A stretch of DNA of 64,000 nt from Odobenus rosmarus divergens (Eukaryota; Chordata; Mammalia; Carnivora; Odobenidae): assembly GCF_000321225.1 (NCBI RefSeq), contig NW_004450323.1, forward strand, positions 1,342,085 to 1,406,084, written 5' to 3'. Shown piece after piece: positions 22,080 to 32,046 of the stretch. Position numbers and translations under genes: made by a program. The notes under the pieces are model-generated. The model searched no databases. It saw nothing but the letters and a program-made list of their open reading frames with translations, and was not told where the DNA came from. Numbering within the stretch: position 1 is the first letter of the stretch; each line of letters begins with the position of its first letter.

Positions 22080-23300
22080 AGAGAAGGCCTCTCGTCGCTC
22101 TCCCGCATCCACCCCTTCCCCAGGACTTTACCTGCTTGTACCTGGCATACAGGTACAAGAGCTGCTCCCTGCTAGCCACTTGAACCAGGCCTTGGAGGTG
22201 CGCTGCAGCCTTCTCAAAGAGCTCGGTCAGGCTCCCGGACGCCTCGGTCTCGGGGCTCTGGAGGGATTCCACATCACCGGAGTCGTCCCCCGAGCTCAGC
22301 TCTCCGCCGCTGTCGCCCGTGGTGGCCCCCGCGAGCAGGAAGGGCGAGGCCATGTGTCCTCGCTCGGTCCGTCCCTCTGTGTCCGCTCAGTGCTCCTCGG
22401 AGCGGGTGTAACGCCGGCTCGGAGGCCTGGCCCACCAGTCTCGGTCCTGAGCCCGACCTCGAGTCGGACCCAAGCTCACTTACTCCACGCTGCCTCACGT
22501 ATCTCTGCCTCCCTCCCACTTCTCTCCCGGGCGTGCAGGGCGGGCTCCGCTACTCTTCGGCGGCTCGCCCCGGCCGACCCGGTCTCCTCCGCCTGCCTCT
22601 GGCTAACAGAGAGCCCGGGCTCGACCCGGGTCCCTCCACCGGCGAGGGGGTCTCGGGGAGGCGCAGCTTAGAGTTCCGGAAGGGAGGGCGGCTGGCAGCA
22701 CCGGTGGGCGGGGCGGGGCGGGACGGGGAGGGGGCGGTGTGCACGCGGGGCGGGGCGGAGGCGGCGTGCACGCGCGGCGGGGGCGGGGCGGTGTGTGCGC
22801 CTGAGCACGCGTCCGAGCACGCGCGCGGTGCGAGGCGCGGCGGGCTTTGCGCTGGGCTGGGCAAGTGTGGGCGGCCGTACGTGGGCGCCCTCCCCTAAGG
22901 GAAGTCGTGGGGCCGCGGTAGGGAGATGCTGGTCGGAGAGACTGTCCTCACTCGTTGCATGTCCATTCATCGTTTCGCTGAAATTATTAGTCCCGAAGTC
23001 TGGAAATTGTTCTCGGAATAGGCCTTCGGGGCGGGGAAGGAGGCCGTCTATTTGGTAGTGTAGCGATAGGAGTGGAGTCGCGGGAAACACCGAGCTGAGG
23101 ACGAAGGTTCCGCCTGAGCCCCCTCCGCGGATGGTGTGTCCCGAGCGCCCCCAAACTGGCTTCGGATCCCTGCACGCGCATCTGCTCCTTGAGAGCTTGG
23201 CCTTAACTTGAATAATGGGTGAAAATTTGGGAGGTGGGGCCTTCACCGCCCGAGCCGTGTGATTGGTGGAACCGCTCGTCCCCCTGTCTCGCTTTGCTCG
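22080..23300 (-). promoter_or_regulatory. CpG-island promoter of ACBD6
   Basis: GC content and CpG density rise sharply from about 22.08 kb, peak at 22.68-22.90 kb and fade by 23.3 kb, while both flanks are AT rich. The densest part carries several GC boxes of the GGGCGG type (22706-22722, 22730-22737, 22747-22758, 22779-22791), about 350-440 bp upstream of the ACBD6 ATG. No TATA box is seen at a useful distance. This is a typical broad housekeeping promoter, and the exact start site cannot be placed from sequence. Open frames of 104-224 codons on both strands in this island are expected from the base composition. Divergent transcription to the right is possible but no gene is recognised there. 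Confidence 0.85.
22132..22353 (-). CDS. ACBD6: ACBD6 coding exon 1 (residues 1-74)
   Basis: This exon encodes 74 residues starting MASPFLLAG and ending LYLYARYKQ, directly before a donor (CAG|GTAAAG). The first 40 or so residues are acidic and Ser/Gly rich (SSGDDSGDVES) and probably disordered. From LTELFEKAA onward the first helices of the acyl-CoA-binding fold begin. The Tyr and Lys of RYKQ correspond to the ligand-binding Tyr28 and Lys32 of classical ACBP. The start is well supported: the context is ACACATGG (A at -3, G at +4), and an in-frame TGA lies 33 nt upstream of the ATG (22387-22389). Plus-strand frames also stay open here because the DNA is GC rich; they are shadows. The N-terminal tail differs from the remembered human protein at several positions, while the helical part is nearly identical. 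Confidence 0.95.
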
Positions 23301-23760
23301 CCTGTGGAACCGCCCTCCACGTCTCAGGGCTGTGCGGGGACCTCCCAGTGGCCCCCGCAGGTAGCACAGTCTCCTCTGACAGGACCTTTGCCGTTGTATT
23401 TTGAAGACACTAAAGTGAAACCAAAAAGTACGATACGGTTCTGCCCTAAAGGAATTTACACAAAACTACACAGAAACTGTAACATGATTGTTACAATTAA
23501 TTTTCACTTAGCGGTTATTATGTCCCAAGTGTTGTAAAACAAAAACACAAACACTATGTTCATTTAGTGCTCAAAACAACGTAATAAGCACCATCAGATT
23601 GGTACGAAGAAAGTGTTCTAAAGAGTGGTTACCGTGTGGGGTTAGACCTTATACAGGTGGACAGGGTAGAAGGGTAGGTAGACAGGGGAGAGAAGAAAGG
23701 CGGGAAGTGTGAAAGCTTGGGTCAGGATTCAACAAACATTACTTGAGATTCTAGAATGTT

Positions 23761-23917
23761 CTGGGGTCCTGGGATCGAGCCCCGCGTTGGGCTCCCTGCT
23801 CAGCGTGCTCAGCAGGGAGCCTGCTTCCCCCCCACCACCACCACCACCCTGCTTGTGCTTTCTCAATCTCCCTTTCTCTCTCAAATAAGTAAACAAAATC
23901 TTTTTTAAAAAATTATA
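23761..23917 (+). mobile_element. 5'-truncated SINEC
   Basis: It starts at GGGGTCCTGGGATCGAGCCC, lacks the tRNA-like head, and carries a small (CAC)n insertion in its CT-rich part. Confidence 0.88.
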
Positions 23918-23925
23918 CTTTTCCA

Positions 23926-24121
23926 GGGGCGCCTGGGGGGCTCAGTCGCTAAGCGTCTGCCTCCGGCTCAGGCCATGATCCCAGGGTCCTGGGATCAAGC
24001 CCTACATCAGGCTCCCTGCTCCACAGGAAGCCTGCTTCTCCCTCTCCCTCTCCCCCTGCTTGTGTTCTCTCTCTCACTGTGTCTCTCTGTCAAATAAATA
24101 AATAAAATCTTTAAAAAAAAT
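23926..24121 (+). mobile_element. SINEC
   Basis: Complete copy directly after the previous one. Duplication TTATACTTTTC / ATATACTTTTC. Confidence 0.93.
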
Positions 24122-25714
24122 ATACTTTTCTGTATGTACATTATATTTGGATGAAAAGATTAAAAATAACACATGAAAAAGAAAAACAAGAAGAGCCCCT
24201 GACATTCCGAAGTTGGCCTGGCACTCACAGCTAAGCCATATTATTGTCCTATTAGACAGAGAATAATCTCGTGAAATCCTAACCTCGGACAAGGTCATTG
24301 TAAAAGCATGATAAAATAAGGCAAAGCACTTCATGAATTTGTCTAAACACAGACAAGATCACTCTGTCCCACAAAATACCAAACACCCTTTCTCTTGGCC
24401 AAAATGAATGGTTACTTCTTCTTTACAAATTACAGCTTTATTCTCATATTAGTCTTCTCTCGCTGTAGATAAGATTTATTGAGATGCCCAATCATGGAAT
24501 TGCCCTGGCTTTCTGACAGCATCCAATTGAGAACAGATCCCTGATACCTTAGACTCTCCCTGAAGCACCAGCCAAAGCCCAAATCCTGTAACAGGTTCTT
24601 TCTGAACGCCTTCTTACTGAAGCAGCCCATAGTTCCCTGTGGTATGTATTTTTCCTTGCTGCAACAAGAAACAAATACAACTGGATTTACTACAGCTGAT
24701 TTCCTGGAGGTCTCCAGCTGAAGGGCGTTGATACTTGAGAAGGTTTGATTTTTTGAAGATTCTATTAAAACTCAAAAACTATCAGGATCTGGCGACTTTC
24801 AGGGAATAAATCTTTTACAATTGGTGTTTCCATTCAAACATTTCTTGGGAACTGTAGGGAACTGAATATGTTTTCCTGAACCTCAAGAAAAAATCAGCCA
24901 AGAAATCAGGAAGACAGAAAATATTATAATTAGAATGAAAGTATAACAATCAGTGTTAAAGATTAACTATGAATATGGAGAGGTTACTGATTCAAAGGGA
25001 TCCACTGAGAAGTCAAAAGCAATACCAGGAATGCTAACACCTGGAGTCCAAAGTGAGCCAGGGAAGGAGCAGTCGGGAGAAAAGTTGTCAAGAGCTAATC
25101 AGTCTTGCTGGCTGGCAGTTGCCTTGGTGTACATGTGTTCATGGCCCCACCTGCTGCTAATGGTGAATCATTTTCAAATAAAATAAAGAGTAATAAGATT
25201 ATATGCATAGTACACTTTACACAAATTCTATGAGTGATGTTCTGAGAAATAAGTTTTGGAAGCAGCATAAGTCCTTAAACTGGCAATTGAAGTGATTCTA
25301 AGTAGTACTGCTACCTTTGCTAAGAGATCTGAAAGTTATGAGAATACCCCCCAGCAATGTTTGCTGGTATTTTCTAGTGTTTATATTCTAGTGTTACAGT
25401 CCTTTGTAGGTACTTTAACAAAAAGAAGTGCAAAGAGAAGATTGTAATATACTGCAACATGACATCCTGAACTGACCTAAAACCTGAATTAATGAAAGTC
25501 ATACTTGTTTCAATGGCAAAACTAAAGTCAGGACAAGCAAAGAAAATATTTTTGTTAATAAAGTAACTGGATTTAGCACAATTCAGGTTTTGTGAAATAT
25601 TGGCCTTTTTTTACATTACCATCAAAATATTCATTAATTCATCAAAAATATTAAGTCCTAATATGTTTCAGACACAGTGTTAAACCCTATGGATAAACAA
25701 GATTATCATTCCTC
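24122..25714. other. Intergenic DNA without recognised content
   Basis: About 1.6 kb upstream of ACBD6 without SINEs or a recognisable gene. Short open frames (66-77 codons) have no recognised similarity. Confidence 0.5.
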
Positions 25715-26330
25715 TTTTACTCTACTCCAGCCTCATGGACCCCCTTGCGACTCTTCTTCAAACCAGGCATAATCCAGCATCCTCCTATTTTAGTGCCCTT
25801 GTGCTTACTAGTCCCTCTCTCTGGAACACTCTATCCCCAGATTTCTATGCAGTTTGCCCTCACCTCTTTCAGGTGTTTGCTCAATCGTTGCATTAGCCAA
25901 ACTTTCCTTGGCCGCCTTATCAAAAATTGTAACTCCATCCTCCCAACACTCTCTACCCCACTTCTTTCGCGCATATTGCTAACAATATATTTTACTCATT
26001 TTTTCTATCATTTCATTTTTTTTTAAAGATTTTATTTATTTATTTGACAGAGAGAGACACAGCGAGAGAGGGAACACAAGCAGGGGGAGTGGGAGAGGGA
26101 GAAGCAGGCTTCCCGCCAAGCAGGGAGCCCGATGCGGGGCTCCATCCCAGGACCCTGGGATCATGAACTGAGCTGAAGGCAGACGCTCAACAACTGAGCC
26201 ACCCAGGCGCCCCTGTTCTATCATGTCTATATAAGTCCCAGGAAGGCAGGGATTTTTGTCTGTTTTTATCACCGCTGTATTCCCCAGAGCTGGCACATAG
26301 CGAAATCTTTATTGCATAGATAAGTGAGTG
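25715..26330 (+). mobile_element. L2 fragment split by a SINE
   Basis: AGTGCCCTTGTGCTTACTAG, CCCTCTCTCTGGAACACTCT and TTTGCCCTCACCTCTTTCAG, then after the SINE CCCCAGAGCTGGCACATAGC, follow the L2 3' order. Confidence 0.75.
26018..26214 (-). mobile_element. SINEC inside L2
   Basis: Complete minus-strand copy. Duplication TTCTATCATTTC / TTCTATCATGTC. Confidence 0.95.
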
Positions 26331-26903
26331 AATGTATAAAAGACCTAGTCATTGTTCTTTAAGGGTTTAAGATAGTAAATGAATAAGGGCAATAATACAT
26401 TTCAAGTGATATGGAAAGGGCATGCCAGACAGAAGTAGCATGAGTAAAGGCACAGAGGTATAAAAATAACAAGCAATATTGCTTGTTTTCACTTGATCGT
26501 AACAAAGGTTCAATAAACAAACAGCAGAAGTGTAATTAGCTGTTTTTCTCTCACCAACACAAGCTAAAAATTGGAGCATATGTTAACTTACTCCTGAGAG
26601 CAATACCTTGCTTAACAAAGACTGCACTATTTTACAAATATTTAAAAGAAGAGAGTTCTTATAGGTCAGCGGCTTATTTGTATGTCACTAATCAAATTGG
26701 TGGTATTTACCTAGGACAATCTTCTCGGCAACCTATGGCCTTTAATCCAACTCTTTAAGCACATTAGTGGGATGCTGCACGTGGGCAGATAAGCAGGTAG
26801 AGAGAAAGATATTAGACTATATTATCTAATTTGCATAATCTTGAAGTTCATTGGACTACCTTCAAATACAGTAACTAGAAGAATTATACTAAACACACAC
26901 AAA

Positions 26904-27106
26904 GGGGCACCTGGGTGGCTCAGTCATTAAGCGTCTGCCTTTGGCTCAGGTTATGATCTCAGTGTCCTGAGATTGAGCCCCACATCGGGCTCCCTGCTCA
27001 GTGGGAAACCTGCTTCTCCCTCTCCCACTCCCCCTGCTTGTGTTCCCTCTCTCGCTGTGTCTCTGTCAAATAAATAAATAAAATCTTTAAAAATAAATAA
27101 ATAAAT
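26904..27106 (+). mobile_element. SINEC
   Basis: Complete copy with duplication AAACACACACAAA / AAACACACAAAAA and an extended AAATAAATAAAT tail. Confidence 0.94.
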
Positions 27107-27120
27107 AAACACACAAAAAA

Positions 27121-27840
27121 AGAAGGACTCACAACAGGGAAATCAGAGCCCTGACTTTGGAGTCTTTATGAAATCTGTATAGTGAATAAAATTTAATGAA
27201 AAAGAAAAACACATCCTCAACTTCTTAGGAAGTTAGATATTTCCTACCAAAAATTAAGAAAAAAATGTGATTAATTTTGAGACACCTCCCACCCCGGCCT
27301 TAGTAGAGGCTCTTTGGTGATAATGGATGGGCTTAACACTATATAAGTTAACAGATTTCTGGGGGATGTGTTTGTGGGTTTAGAAACTGACTTAATGGTA
27401 GAATCTTGTGTAATGCTGCTTATCATTACATGGATTCAAATACAAGGTCAAATCACATGCCATAAAACAAAATAAGATTAAATAATAAAAGCCTAGTATA
27501 CTCTTAGTTATCAGTCCTGAAGAGTTTCCACTGTGTTTGATAAAATGAACCGCAGACCAGTACAGAAAATCAGTGGACTCAAGTAAGTGGATAAGTGGTG
27601 GCTCACTTCTGCCCCACATTTGAAACATTTTGGTTGTTGTTGTTAATCTATTAGCGAGTACATTAATGGTGTTGCATATTATATATTAGTAAATGTGAAG
27701 AAGTTTTAAAATTTCATATTGTTATTTTGACTTGTTGAAAATTAATCAACAATGAATTATTAAATGCTGACTTATTAACCTTTTAGGTAATATAATACAA
27801 TAAAAAGTCCACAGACCAAGGAGTCTGCTATCATTCTTTT
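27121..27840. other. Intergenic DNA without recognised content
   Basis: AT-rich, no gene or clear repeat seen. Confidence 0.55.
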
Positions 27841-27843
27841 ATT

Positions 27844-28040
27844 TCAAGATTTTATTTATTTATTTGACACACAGAGAGAGAGAGACAGCGAGAGAGGGAA
27901 CACAAGCAGAGGGAGTGGGAGAGGGAGAAGCAGACTCCCCGCCGAGCAGGGAGCCCGACGCGGGACTCGACCCCAGGACTCCAGGATCATGACCTGAGCC
28001 GAAGGCAGTCGCCCAACCAACTGAGCCACCCAGGCGCCCC
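27844..28040 (-). mobile_element. SINEC
   Basis: Complete minus-strand copy ending GAGCCACCCAGGCGCCCC. Confidence 0.94.
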
Positions 28041-28046
28041 TGTATT

Positions 28047-28130
28047 ACCTATTTTTATTAAAGTATAGTTGACACACAGTGCTGTAGTCTGGGGCTTTTC
28101 TATCTACTAAACACACGGTGCTCAGTAGTC
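28047..28130 (-). mobile_element. Short L1 3'UTR fragment
   Basis: TTTTTATTAAAGTATAGTTG followed by ACACACAGTG resembles inverse L1 3' sequence. Confidence 0.45.
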
Positions 28131-28382
28131 ATTAAATGAGAAGGGAGCTATTAGTCAATCGGCAGAAACTAATTTGCACTATTTGTGGGCACATTAAAAG
28201 TAAAATCTTTATGGAAAGGATCACCGAACTTGAAACCAAGAAACTGAAAATTTTCTTATCCATCTCTGTAATCTTTTTCTGGGTACAGTTACTGGTTTGA
28301 AGAATAAAGAGTCCAGAAAATAAAAACATAACTAACACACTGTGCCTTCATAAAATGTAACTTCTTTATATGAAAAATGAGG

Positions 28383-28577
28383 CCTGGGGGCCCTGGGTGG
28401 CGCAGTGGGTTAAGTCTCTGACTCTTGGTTTCAGGTTAGGTCCCGATCTCGGGGTCATGGGATGGAGCCCAAGTCGGGTTTCATGCTCACTGCAAAATCT
28501 GCTTAAGTTTCTCTCTCCCTCTGCTCCTCCCCCCACTCCCACACCGTGATCTCTCTCTAAAATAAATAAGTATATAA
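28383..28577 (+). mobile_element. SINEC, older variant, tail grown into a microsatellite
   Basis: The head GGGGGCCCTGGGTGGCGCAG and CTCTGACTCTTGGTTTC differ from the common type. The A-rich tail runs into (GAAA)n. Confidence 0.88.
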
Positions 28578-28718
28578 GAAAGAAAGAAAGAGAGAGAGAG
28601 AGAGAAAGAAAGAAAGAAAGAGATGAGGCCTGTGGGGAAAGAAAGAAAGAGAGAGAGAGAGGGAGGGAGGGAGGGAGGAAGGAAGGAAGGAAGGAAGGAA
28701 GGAAGGCAGGCAAAGAAA
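28578..28718. repeat. Purine microsatellite (GAAA/GA/GGGA/GGAA)n
   Basis: About 140 bp of almost pure purine on the plus strand in distinct blocks: GAAA, GA, then GGGA and GGAA. The segment AGATGAGGCC recurs on both sides of its second half (28620 and 28719). Confidence 0.9.
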
Positions 28719-28719
28719 G

Positions 28720-29300
28720 ATGAGGCCGGTGGGTTTGAACCACTTAAACCACCCTCTGGGTGGTGTAAGATTCCAGGTGGTGGTCATCTTGAAGGGCACT
28801 GGTGGAGTGGAGATGTAATATACACATTGACCACATGATGGCAATATAGAGCCAGGTTTGTTTTCTGCCAGTATGACAAATTCGCTGGATTATCTTTGTC
28901 CTTTGGGTCTTTTGTACTTAGGAAAGACATGGACCTTGCCCAAGGAATGAAAATATTGTTTATGTAATTATATCTTTATTTTAAACAGAAGCCAAATCCT
29001 AATCTTGTTTCTTCTTTAGACTTAGAACTCAAGAACTGAGAGTGAAGAGGAAAACAGGCTTTGTTAAGATGTGCTTGGTTAAAAAAAAAAATGTTCTAAC
29101 AAGTGCACTTGCTATTCTGAATGTCACAATAAGAAATAAAGGCTTTACAGTGTAGAGCAAGATAAACTAGCTGTGAATCTACATCATTACCCCCTCTTGA
29201 TTGTCATTGGTTGTTGGTTTTGCTTTTGTTGGATTTTCTTTTCTTGAAAAAAAAGGTCTTGCACCTCACCCTGTTCTTCCAAATATTTGGGGGAACTTTA
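28720..29300. other. Intergenic DNA without recognised content
   Basis: No gene or clear repeat seen. Confidence 0.5.
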
Positions 29301-29320
29301 AGTTTAAAATTGACATTCTA

Positions 29321-29748
29321 GGGGCACCTGGGAAGTTCAGTCGGTTAAGCATGGGACTCTTGATTTCAGCTCAGGTCATGATCTCAGGGACTTGAGGTTG
29401 AGCTCCATACTGGGCTCTGCACTGGCTGTGGAGCCTGCTTAAGATTCTCAGTCTCCCTGGGGCACCTGGGTGGCTCAGTCATTAAGGTCTGCCTTCGGCT
29501 CAGGTCATGATCCCAGGGTCCTGGGATTGAACCCCACATCGGGCTCCCCACTCCGCAGGAAGCCTGCTTCTCCCTCTCGCACTCCCCCTGCTTGTGTTCC
29601 CTCTCTCGCTGTATCTCTCTGCGTCAAATAAATTTTTAAAAAATCTAAAAAAAAAAATTCTCACTCTCCCTTTCTCTCTGCCCCCTCCCTTGTGCTCTCT
29701 CTCTCTAAAAAAATTTAAAAAATAAAAGCAGCCAAACTCCTTTAAAAA
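29321..29748 (+). mobile_element. SINEC (outer) split by a second SINEC
   Basis: The head and middle lie at 29321-29458, and the CT-rich remainder and tail at 29657-29748. Flanking duplication TTGACATTCTA / CTGACATTCTA. Confidence 0.9.
29459..29656 (+). mobile_element. SINEC nested in another SINEC
   Basis: Complete copy. Duplication ATTCTCAGTCTCCCT / ATTCTCACTCTCCCT within the outer SINE. Confidence 0.93.
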
Positions 29749-29915
29749 AAACTGACATTCTAAAATACACAATAAAAGATAAATATTTAGTATGTATATC
29801 TTGACATATATTTATTAAAGTTTAAAAGACTTAGGAAGTGAAAATGTACCAAAATTATAATTTTCATATGCCACATTTTCTTTAAGTTTGCATTCATCAA
29901 AATATCCCATTGTTG

Positions 29916-30107
29916 GGGCGCCTGGGTGGCTCAGTCATTAAGCGTCTGCCTTCGGCTCAGGTCATGATCCCAGGGTCCTGGGATCGAGCCCCGCATCGGG
30001 CTCCCTGTTCCACGGGAAGCGTGCTTCTTCCTCTCCCACTCCCCCTGCTTGTGTTCCCTCTCTCGTTGGTCTCTCTGTCAAATAAATAAATAAAATCTTA
30101 AAAAAAA
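29916..30107 (+). mobile_element. SINEC
   Basis: Complete, little-diverged copy with duplication ATCCCATTGTTG at 29904-29915 and 30108-30119. Confidence 0.96.
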
Positions 30108-30238
30108 ATCCCATTGTTGTTGATCTTAATGTCCACAGCTGAACATCATCTTGGAAGAAACCATGACTGTGATGAATTTTGTGGCATTTAGGCTTTGCAA
30201 GAGTTGATCAGACATTAGTAATCAAAAACCGGGAATGG

Positions 30239-30857
<619 letters not shown>

Positions 30858-30977
30858 AAAAACCAGGAATGGTTTTCATCATCAAGAAAATCTGGTCAGG
30901 CAGGCACAATCACATTAAATAGTTTTGTTTATATTACCTTAAAAATAGAGAATAACATGCAAGTAGGATTTTTTTGT

Positions 30978-31158
30978 TTTTTTTTTTTTACAATTTTTTT
31001 TATTTATTTGGAGGGGGGAAGGGACTGAGGGAGAGGGAGAGAGAATCTCAAGCAGACTCTGCGCTCCAACTCAGCATTGATCCCACGACCCTGAGGTCAT
31101 GGCCTGAGCCAAAGTTGAGAGTCAGACGCTTAACTGACCGAGCCACCCAGATGCTCCA
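30978..31158 (-). mobile_element. SINEC, diverged
   Basis: Minus-strand copy ending GAGCCACCCAGATGCTCC. It is of the type with GTTGAGAGTCAGACGCTTAA. Confidence 0.88.
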
Positions 31159-31439
31159 TGATTGTAAGTTTTTAACTACTAGTTCTTGAAATGTCAAATG
31201 ACCGTGTATAACTTTAGGCCATTATTTTGACTGTAGAATTAAACCTCTCTTCCTGATCCCCCAAATGAGTGAAGCAAATAGCAACATTTATTTATTAGAG
31301 TGCATCCGTGTTGCTCAGAAGTAATAGCACTGTAAACCTAACAGAGATTCCATCACACACTTGTGTATGCACATACATGTCACTGGCTATTATAATTGGT
31401 CTGAATATTGACGTTCCTGCTTCTGATTTTGTTTCATGA

Positions 31440-31810
31440 TGGCAAGGGTTTTTTAAATCAATTGTTTATTATTAACATTTTCAAATGTACAGAAAAATTG
31501 AAAGAATAGTAAATAATCACCCAACTTTCTATCCCCTGGATTCAACAATTGTTACAAGTTTTCCATATTTGCTTTATCTATTTATCTATCTATCTATCTA
31601 TAATTTTTTGATGAACCATTTGAAAATAAGTTACAGACATCATGGTACTTCAAAACCTAAGTACTATAGTATGTATCTTCTAAAAATAAGAAAATTGTAT
31701 TATAAAACCCTAATGCCATTATCATAGTTAAGAAAACTAACAAATATCAACTATCATGTAGACCTTTGTATTCAAAATTTCCTAGTTTGTTCCAAAAAGG
31801 CTTTAAACAC
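31440..31810 (-). mobile_element. Old L1M-class fragment
   Basis: TACAGAAAAATTGAAAGAAT, CCTGGATTCAACAATTGTTA, ACCATTTGAAAATAAGTTAC and TTCCTAGTTTGTTCCAAAAA are common to an ancient LINE 3' region. It includes a (TATC)n run at 31578-31600. Confidence 0.55.
31578..31600. repeat. (TATC)n microsatellite
   Basis: TATCTATCTATCTATCTATA run, about five units. Confidence 0.85.
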
Positions 31811-31842
31811 ACATATACTCAAATTACTTAAAACTAAAATAC

Positions 31843-32046
31843 ATGGGGCACTTGGGTGGCTCAGTCAGTTAAGTGTCTGCCTTCAGCCAGGTCACGATCT
31901 CAGGGTCCTGGGATTGAATCCTGAATCGGGCTTCTTGCTCAGTGGGGAGTCTGCTTCTCCCTCTTCCTCTGCCCTCCCTCCTCCCCCCGCTCATGCTCTC
32001 TCTCTCTCTCTCTCTCAAATAAATAAATAAAACCTTATTAAAAAAA
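31843..32046 (+). mobile_element. SINEC
   Basis: Complete copy with duplication AAAATACATGG / AAAATACATGG. Confidence 0.93.

Noticed and set aside
21997..22671. 224-codon plus-strand frame over ACBD6 exon 1
   Set aside because: It is antisense to a confirmed coding exon and runs through the promoter; composition explains it.
22533..22898. 121-codon plus-strand frame rich in Gly/Arg/Ala
   Set aside because: It is a translation of GC boxes and promoter repeats. No known family.
22668..23246. 192-codon minus-strand frame upstream of ACBD6, starting MKAPPPKFSP
   Set aside because: It lies in the CpG island, where GC bias keeps frames open, and is not in frame with the supported ACBD6 start, which has its own upstream stop. 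No domain is recognisable.
28366..28844. Frames rich in Ser/Leu/Phe/Pro on the minus strand
   Set aside because: They are translations of the purine microsatellite and a SINE.
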